From Talinum fruticosum (Eukaryota > Streptophyta > Magnoliopsida > Caryophyllales > Talinaceae): a stretch of DNA of 64,000 nt. A program made the position numbers and the translations under genes. Numbering within the stretch: position 1 is the stretch's first letter; every line of letters starts with the position of its first letter. Where the stretch lies: contig JAITYX010000045.1 of NCBI GenBank assembly GCA_021018815.1, positions 3,224,001 through 3,288,000 of the forward strand, read 5' to 3'. Below, piece by piece: positions 56,640 to 64,000 of the stretch. A model generated the notes under the pieces. The model was not told the DNA's origin. It did no database searches and saw nothing but the letters and a program-made list of their open reading frames with translations.

Positions 56640-59600
56640 TCATCGTCTTCATCACTATCCTCTTCGAGTATCATTGAATATGAGATCTTCGTCTTCCTCA
56701 TCGGTGATGTTATCATCATCCCATTCACCTTCCTCATCTTCTTCACCATCTTCTTGTTCACTAACATCCTCAATCCCATCTTCTTAGTTTAAAATTACAT
56801 CATCAACTATTTCTTCTGCTGATATTGAGTTATCAACCAAAGTGTCGAGCAAAGTTTCCATTATAGCATCGATCGTACCGATACTATCCTCTTGAAATGC
56901 AAGAGGAATAGTATATTGGTAATCAACTCGGCCCTTGGTTTTGCTGCCACTACGACGAACCAATTGAGCTTTTCTCTAGGGGCCCCTTGTGGATATGACA
57001 TATAATACACCCGAGTTGCAGTACTAGCAAATATGAAAGGATTGTACTTATGATAACGCCTTGTACAATGCACTTCAACATGCGAACTAAATTTATGGCC
57101 CCGAGTTCCCCGAGGACGACTAGGGTCAAACCAATCGCATTTAAACAACACACACATTTTTATTGGTTCACCAACATATTCAACTTCAACTACTTCTTGC
57201 AAGATGCCGTAGTAATTATTCTCAACATGTCCTCTATCAGTTCCTTTCACACAAACACCACAATTGAAGGTCATCCTCCCTTCATTTCGAGCCTCGTATG
57301 AAATAACATTCCATTCATCGTGTATACTGTCTATGTTTTCACTCTCCGTAAAGGACCTTCAGCTAATTGAATCAAGTAAACATGCTTTTCATCATGATAT
57401 ACTCGATAGCAATGAATTTGTGTGAATAACATAGTATTGGTTTAGTTTATTAAAATTGAAAAAGCGAATACTAATAAATTTGAGGCTTGGAGCATTATTA
57501 AGTCCTAATATATGATACTCACAGCTCTTTTGAACCAATCTTCGAACTCACTTTCCACCATTGCATCAATTGCAAGCATCACTAACATCATCATACATAG
57601 CCTCGTTTTTGTTCTTCGAATAGATTGAGTTTAAATTGGTTATTAATAAGACATCATCGTTGGGGAAAAATTCATTGAAATGAGTGTTATATAGGACAAG
57701 ATATACTCACTCAAGGTAAGGTTTAACTTCGAACAATTCAGAAAAACATGGAGATGTGCAGCCGTCTTTTCCTTATCATCAAGGAAACGCGGAGTGAACT
57801 TCCCAATTGGAGCACGTTCTGGTATGAATACCGAAAGAGTATGATTGTGGTATGGAACTTCACTCCCTTCATTTTGTCGACTTCTATTGCGCATGCAAGG
57901 CACGTTAGAGCCGAAATAGTAAGATGCAAAATGTGTTTCTTCAAATCGTGCATATTTTTCAGCGATACTCCCTTCAGGCTTCGATTTGTTTCCTATGGAT
58001 CTCTTCAATCGACCAAAGAACCTCTCAAATGGATATATCCACCGGTATTGTACCGGACCACCCAATTTTGCTTCCTCCGCTAAGTGAACAGGCAAGTGTT
58101 CCATGACATTGAAGAAACCAGGAGGAAATATTGTTTCCAATTTACAAAGTGTTATTGCAATATTTCGATGCATTTGCTCCAACTCCGCATCCCGTAAAAA
58201 GATGAGCAAATGTTCTTAAAGAACACACTAATTTCAATAAGAGGCGCTAAAACCTCGTCCGGAGTGCACTAAATGCGATTGGAAGAAGACTCTCCATGAA
58301 AACATGACAATCATGACTTTTCATGCTTTGAAATTTAGTGGAGTTCGGGTCTACAAGGTATGAAATGTTAGAACAAGTAATCATCCGGCATTTTCAACTC
58401 TCTTGCCCATTCACATATTGCCGTCTTTTGCTCTAACGTCAACACATATTTTGCCTTCGGTTTCAGAATTTTACCCTTTACTCCATGCTTTAAATTCAAC
58501 TCTTCACGATCACACAACTCTGCCAAATCCATTCTTGCCTTGATATCATCTTTTGTTTTCCCAGGAATATCCATAATAGTGTTAATTATATTCTCAAAAA
58601 GTTCTTTTCAATGTGCATCACATCTAGGTTGTGGCGAAGCAATTGATCTTTCCAATATGGAAGCTCCCAAAATATGCTTTGTTTGGTCCAATTATGATCC
58701 TTTTGAACCCCGAAATGTTAATTTCTTGATATTCTGTTACTTTGGGCAAGTTCTCAACCCATTGTTTAATTTCTTCTCCCGTATATTGACGAAGAGGTCC
58801 CGAATGTACGGTTTTTTCTTTTGTAAATGATGTGTTATTCCTTCGAACACGTGACTTCGTGGCAAAAACCGCCGATGGAAATCAAACCATGAAAATTTTT
58901 GCCCATTTCTAAGTTTTACTGCTTTTTTATTTTCATACATACCGGGCATGACATGGCACCATGAGTACTCCATCCGGACAACATACCATAAGCCGGGAAA
59001 TCATTAATTGTCCACATCAATGCAGCCTTCATTAGAAAGTTCTCACTTTTTGAAATATCATATGTTTCCACACCATCTTCCTATAATGTTTTCAACTCGT
59101 CAATAAGAGGCTGCAAATACACATCAATTTTATTTTTCGGATTTGTAGGCCCCGGTATGATGCATGTCAAGAACATATAAGGCGTCGTCATGCATAACTC
59201 GGTGGTAGATTATAGGGCGTAACAACGATCGGCCGGATTGAATAAGACCTTGAAGGTTGGCTGAATGGATTAAACCCATCCGCACACAAACCAAGTCTAA
59301 TATTTCTAGGCTCAGTAGCAAATTCGGGGTGAACTCTATCAAAATGTTTCCATGCTTCACCATCTAAAGGATGACATAAGACACCATCCTCTCTTACATT
59401 CTCATAATGCCATCTCATGTGCTCGCTGTGGTTTTTGAAGCAAACGAAGTCTTGGTATTAATGGCAAATAATGCATTCTTGCAAACGGAGTTCTTTGACT
59501 TTTTCCTTGTCTTTCCCTTTGACGCTTCCATCTCGCATGACCACAAAACTTGTATGAATCACGATTAATATCCTCTTTGTAGAACAACATGCAACCATTT

Positions 59601-60303
59601 CGACAACAATCAATTTTTTGAACATCCATCCCAAGATTTTTAATCACCTTCTTTGCATGGTGAATGTCAAGAGGAACTCGGTTATGAGGCGGACAAATCT
59701 CCTTCATAAGTTGAGCAATTTCATTAAAGCAATTTTGAGGCATGTTGTAGTCCGACTTGATGCTCAACATTCTAACGGTAGGCGTACAACTTAGTGTGAG
59801 TTTCATTTCCTACCCACAAAGGTCGTTGGGTAGCCTCAACCATATTAAAGAAAGTTTGGGCATGGGTATTTGGAGGCTCACTTGTAGAGCCTTGATTTGA
59901 GATCATGGCATCTCGTGACCATCTTATGCATACGGTCGATATTTGATGCTACATCGCCGTAGTTCATATGATTGGAGCCACTTTTGTTGTTGAATATATT
60001 AGAAGAAGTCATACCACCATCCTCATGTAAATGAGGATCGATTTCTCCATGACTACTCCAATACCAATAGTTTGGAAGAAAACCATATTGATAAAGGTGT
60101 AACTTCACTTCATCGGGATCCTTATACTTCCGATTTTTGCATTTGCGACATGGACACCTATATTGTTGATTATGTAGAAATTCTGATTGACTTCTAGCAT
60201 GTGCATCAAACTCCTCAACCCCGTCTAAAAACTCTTGTCTATACCCAACTCTACCAGGTAATAACCTACGATACATCCATCTACGATGCGTAGGTCCGTC
60301 CAT
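56640..60303 (-). pseudogene. CACTA TNP2-family transposase (frameshifted)
   Basis: Domains in order from 60303: transposase-associated domain (MDGPTHRRWMYRRLLPGRVG, CPCRKCKNRKY; 60303-60080); a C-rich segment (CCRNGCMLFYKED); the TNP2 core (MRWHYENVREDGVLCHPLDG, NIRLGLCADGFNPF, FDFHRRFLPRSH, HNLDVMHIEKNFFENI; 59418-58580); a DUF4218-like segment (MEHLPVHLAEEAKLGGPVQY, YPFERFFGRLKRSIGNK; 58209-57643); a DUF4216-like segment (VLFKCDWFDPSRPRGTRGHK; 57274-56861); and an acidic tail to about 56640. It should cut and join the CACTA ends. Frameshifts near 59930, 59440 and 59190 and some stops break it. Overlapping plus-strand frames are shadows. Confidence 0.85.
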
Positions 60304-61080
60304 ATATATTCCGATTCACATTTGACAATTTGTTCAATAATTAGTGTTATAGTAATCAATACATGAAGATGTTATGGTTACATTTAATGAATATAATATA
60401 TATGACTATTATCCATATATATTTTTCTTATACATAAAATTTTTTAATTTCTATATTTTACTCGTAAGTATTTATGTCATAATTAAACTTATCATACCTA
60501 ATTAACATAATTATACTCATATTAATATAATTGATAACATTATTTCTACATAATTACTATAAAATAACGCACACACAATTAGAACATGTATACCAATTAT
60601 TTCAAATTTTACAACAAACATTTCATTCCTAATTTCACACAACTATAACCACTATTTATTAACAATTTGCCAAATGTTAAATAAATTTATAAATAAACCA
60701 CAACCAATTACACATATATAAATCACAAATAACATTCAAATCAACTTCAACAATAATTACCAACAAATCTAACCCGACCCCATATACTTTAAACCCCACA
60801 AATTTTATACATAAATAACACTTACTTCAACTTCAATATTAATTTCCAACAAATCTAACCTCACATACTTTAACCAACACATCATCTATACATAAATAAC
60901 ATTTATTTCAATTTTAACAATAATTTCCAACAAATATAACCTCACAAGCTTTAACCAACACAACATTTATACATAAATAACGAAATTGCACATGTTTCTT
61001 TTCAAATTCATTCACAAACAACATTCATTTGCAATAAATTATATAAATTCATCAATGTGAAATAAATCATTAAAAAACCT
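60304..61080. other. AT-rich upstream region of the CACTA transposase gene
   Basis: No ORF. Repeats of ACAATAATTTCCAACAAAT, CTTTAACC and ATACATAAATAACA at about 100-base spacing (near 60790, 60850, 60925) form a short tandem array. It is probably the intron or promoter of the transposase gene. Confidence 0.5.
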
Positions 61081-61420
61081 AAATGAAAAAAAAATCAACA
61101 AAATCATACCTTCGACTAGGCGGCAGCGACTGGTGGCGGCACGGGCGGCGGCTTAACGACCGGCGGACGGCGGCGGGACTAGGCGGCAGGCGGTGGCGGG
61201 ACCAACCAAGGACTCCCTCCGTTTTGGGCTTGGGGTTCCTCACACGGAGGACGATAGCGGCGGAGGGAAGGAGGGACGGCGGGCGTCGGCGGGCCGGGAG
61301 GCGAGCAAACGTGGCTGGGCTCGGCACTCGGTACTCGCTTCGCTCGCTCGGAGTTCTCCCTCTCTTTGCCTTTTCGTCAATTGCATCCGGCCGAAATCCA
61401 GATCCGATTTTATGTCTACT
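61081..61420 (-). promoter_or_regulatory. GC-rich 5' leader region of the CACTA element
   Basis: A strongly CGG-rich block stands between AT-rich sequence and the right subterminal repeats. In minus orientation it lies upstream of the transposase start. CpG density suggests a promoter or first noncoding exon. The 210-residue plus-strand frame at 61083-61715 spans this block and the terminal repeats and is not a credible gene. Confidence 0.5.
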
Positions 61421-61731
61421 TAGCGACGGAATATTCCGTCGCTATTCAAAAAGTAAAAACTTATTTTCTTTTCCTTTATTCCTCGAGCAGAAATTCGCGC
61501 GATCAAATCGCGACAAAAAATCCGTCGGCGACGGATTAGCGACGGATTATTCCTTCGCTAATTTCAATTTAGCGACGGACTCCTGGATTCCGTCGCTAAG
61601 TCCGTCGCTCTCGACACGGATACCGGTTTCGTCGGTTTACGTCGCCATTCTGTTGCTATTCCGTCACTACTTGGCGACGGATTGTTTTCCGTCGCTAATT
61701 TCCGTCGCTATTTAACAGTTTTGTAGTAGTG
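61418..61731. repeat. CACTA terminal and subterminal repeats (right)
   Basis: TTAGCGACGGAATATTCCGTCGC and similar words up to the terminus TTTTGTAGTAGTG at 61731, the inverse of the left end. Confidence 0.85.
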
Positions 61732-61734
61732 AAT
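61732..61734 (+). repeat. CACTA target-site duplication, right (AAT)
   Basis: AAT, identical to 53897-53899. Confidence 0.8.
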
Positions 61735-62240
61735 ATTCCTATCAAATAATCAAGTTTTATTTCTTTTGTAGAAAATATGAACTATATTATTCTCATGGTA
61801 ATGTATATCAAAATAGAGATAAATGTTATCCACACGAAAATATTTTAAATTCGAAATCATATTTGAGATTTTTTTAATCTTTTATATATCATATTTCCTA
61901 ATTTTAAATTTTTTGGGTGGCAAAAATATCTATTGGATTATTCTTGTGGTGATAATTTGTCATGGTGAATATAAATGTTATCCAATTTATAAAATTTTAA
62001 ACTCTAAATTTATATTTGAGCTTTCTTTAATCTCTTCTATCATATAATTAAGTTTTAAATTTTTTCCATTGATAAACGATACAAACTGAAATTATTTTAT
62101 TGATGATAAATATTTATTGAATTAAAGATAAATGTCAACAAGTAAAAAAAATTGATCTAAAAATTTAATTTAAGCTTCTTTTATCTTTTTAATTAAATAG
62201 TTAAATTTTAAATCCAAAATATTAAAGTTAAATTTTTCTC
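61735..62240 (+). repeat. Tandem units of about 142-157 bases (first unit lies left of CACTA)
   Basis: Units are marked by AAATGTTATC or a variant at 53844, 61821, 61973 and 62130, each followed by an ATATTTGAG(A/C)TTT-like block and AAGTTTTAAATTT. Subtracting the CACTA insertion, spacing is 142, 152 and 157 bases. Confidence 0.6.
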
Positions 62241-62639
62241 TTAGTAACCAACCGATCATATCATATATTAAGATAATAAAAGAAAAAAATTAAATTTCTT
62301 CCGAAATAGATGAATTTTTCGCTTGTCAAGGAGGAGGGAAAAAAAGGATATGAAATGGAGAGAGGGAAAGAGGGAGAGAGAGAGAGAGAATTATTAGAAG
62401 TGTGTAAAAATTTGATCATAAGGATGGATGGATGTAATCATAATAATTTAGTAAATGCCCAAGTAATTGTAATTGCATAGGTAGAGGTTAATACGATTAC
62501 AATGTAATTTTGATTGAATTACAATGTTGTAACCAAACATGGTAATGTAATAACCATTACCAATTTGATTACATTATCACTTTGATTACATCCAACTAAA
62601 CATGCCTCAAGGTTCTTCCCGCATTGCACCCTCTCAATT

Positions 62640-63900
62640 TAAACATGTGTTCATATCGATAAATTAGACTTATGAAACAAAAATAACTAAAGACAACCTT
62701 AGTAAAAATATCTGCTAGCTAAATCTTTGTTGGTATATGCCGAACAACAAGATCACTATGACAAACACACTTTTCAACAAAGTGACAATCAACTGCAATG
62801 TGTTGCTTCCATCATGATGAACCCAATTTGTTATAATATATGTAGCAGTAACATTGGCGTACTAAACTTGGATTAGAGAAGTAAACGTGATACCAATATC
62901 ATGCGAGTAACTTGTGAAGCCAAACTGTTTCGGTAATAATATAAGCAATCGCCCGTTATTTAGCTTCAATAGAGATTCGTAGACCGTAGGTTGTTTCTTT
63001 AAGCGCCAAGCTTTGAGATTGGGTCTAAAAATATTGCATACCTAGCAGTAGAATGACAAGAATCGGAACAACCTACCCGAGTCGCGGATAGAGTAGGCAA
63101 CCACAATCAACGAGATAATAGTTAAGATGCACCAATATTCCATGATCAATAGAACCTTGAAGATATCCGATAATACACATTTGCAAGCAAATAGATGAGT
63201 AGTAGGGGAGAATAGCATGAATTGGAAACTATATGAATTTCATATGCAATGTCGAGCGAGTCATAATCGGATATTGTACAACACCTATCATACCTTCTTC
63301 AAGTAACTTACCATAAGATACGGATATGGTAGTTGTAGTAGTAGAAGGGATCCAAACAAGCTTGCAAATGTGCATATAAACTTTTCAATGACATCACAAG
63401 TGTACTTATGATAGGACGAAAGCAAGCTTGCAAAGGACTAAGCAATCCGTACTCTTGAAAAGTTGTGTAGATCCCCTAACTCCTTAGCAAATTTGTTGAA
63501 TAATAGGCTAATAAAATATTGTAGTACAGAAAAAGAGTTACGAGTCATAATGATATCATCCACATAGAAAAGGAGAATAAGAGTATGTGAAAAGGATCGA
63601 AGAATAAATATCAATCGGTCGGATTGACTACAGTGAAACCCATGTTTAAGGGAAAAATTGTTGAATCTATGGAACTAGGCACGAGCTGCTTGTTTAACAA
63701 TATAGATGGCCTTTTGAGGTGGCACACATGTTTGGGAATACAAAGTCAACAAATCTAAGAGGTCGTCACATATATACATGCTCGGTTACAATGCTATAAA
63801 AGAATTTTTTTACATTAGTTGATGAATTGGCCACTCTTTAGAAACTGCGATAGAAAAGACAAGACATAATGCAGCATGGTGATCAATAGCAAAGTTTCAT
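62640..63900 (-). pseudogene. copia pol remnant (RT and RNase H)
   Basis: Minus-strand codons from 63740 down give KAIYIVKQAARA and HRFNNFSLKHGF, then LLFYVDDIIMT (63590-63545) with the catalytic YVDD, and at 62840-62700 AVDCHFVEKCVCHSDLVVRH, IPTKI and LADIFTKV, the end of RNase H. Many stops and frameshifts separate them. It differs from the SIRE-like elements in this window, so it represents a further copia lineage. No LTR was identified. Confidence 0.7.
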
Positions 63901-64000
63901 GATAATCAATACTTCAGCTAATTATTCCCTGCAGACAACCAAACAAGCCTTGTACCGTTCTATACTACCATTATATTTGTATTTTACAAAGTAAACCCAA

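Larger units (their letters stand above)
53900..61731 (-). mobile_element. En/Spm-type CACTA transposon, structurally complete
   Basis: The terminal inverted repeats start CACTACTACAAAA on both ends and are flanked by a perfect 3-bp AAT duplication. Length is 7832 bases. Subterminal AGCGACGG/CCGTCGCT words occur in both orientations at 53930-54205 and 61418-61715. Two minus-strand genes lie inside: a TNP2-family transposase and a Transposase_24-type second protein. Both ends and the target duplication are intact while the transposase gene is frameshifted, so mobility would need a helper element. Confidence 0.93.
53660..62604. mobile_element. MITE-like element with GATGTAAT inverted ends, split by CACTA
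   Basis: Left end GTTTGGTTGGATGTAAT and right end ATTACATCCAACTAAAC are inverted copies. AATGTAAT/ATTACATT words crowd both flanks. Removing the CACTA insertion leaves about 1.1 kb. The interior has four diverged tandem units (see next entry). No ORF belongs to it. Confidence 0.65.

Noticed and set aside
61083..61715. 210-residue plus-strand ORF
   Set aside because: It runs from a CGG-rich leader into the CACTA terminal repeats, opposite to the element's genes, and has no recognisable domain.

Overview
The window looks like nuclear DNA of a flowering plant, from a repeat-rich, probably pericentromeric or intergenic region. It contains plant-specific transposable-element families: SIRE/Maximus-type Ty1/copia, Tat-like and Athila-like Ty3/gypsy, an L1-type LINE with a plant RNase H tail, an En/Spm CACTA transposon and several MITEs. 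It also carries AT-rich spacer DNA and intron-like GT/AG signals. There are no bacterial-type operons, no rRNA or tRNA genes that I can see, and no CRISPR. Species cannot be set from the sequence.

Layout. 1-8502: minus-strand SIRE-like copia element, its 3' LTR cut by the window edge, inserted into the gag of a minus-strand gypsy element (8503-13394: gag remnant, two tandem-repeat leaders, PBS, 5' LTR). 13395-18308: plus-strand relative of the same gypsy family (minisatellite, 5'-truncated LTR, PBS, tandem-repeat leader, decayed gag, duplicated 3' UTR). 18309-28695: plus-strand SIRE-like copia element with both LTRs, PBS, gag, pol, an extra 3' ORF, PPT and a nearly intact 5-bp target duplication. 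28701-33121: gypsy 3' minisatellite plus a long LTR whose promoter-bearing half is tandemly duplicated. 34085-36040: remnant of a CACTA-like element. 36055-45898: Athila-like element without pol, holding a nested minus-strand LINE (38738-42331) with a 12-bp target duplication. 45899-46740: remnant carrying a cluster of GC-rich palindromes. 46770-48780: copia element that has lost its whole reverse transcriptase. 48790-53655: the least repetitive stretch, with two exons of a possible secretory or membrane-anchored gene, MITEs and microsatellites. 53660-62604: MITE-like inverted-repeat element split by a CACTA transposon (53900-61731) with matching ends and a perfect AAT duplication. 62640-63900: minus-strand copia pol remnant.

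Function. Almost every coding stretch is a broken retrotransposon or transposon gene. The only candidate cellular gene is the two-exon stretch at 50597-51185. No new biological system is evident. The most notable points are a recurrent sequence difference (CAG or CGG in one repeat copy, CGAG in the other) that may mean many frameshifts are sequencing artefacts, the hairpin cluster at 46.2-46.5 kb, and the repeated finding of internal tandem duplications inside LTRs of unrelated families.
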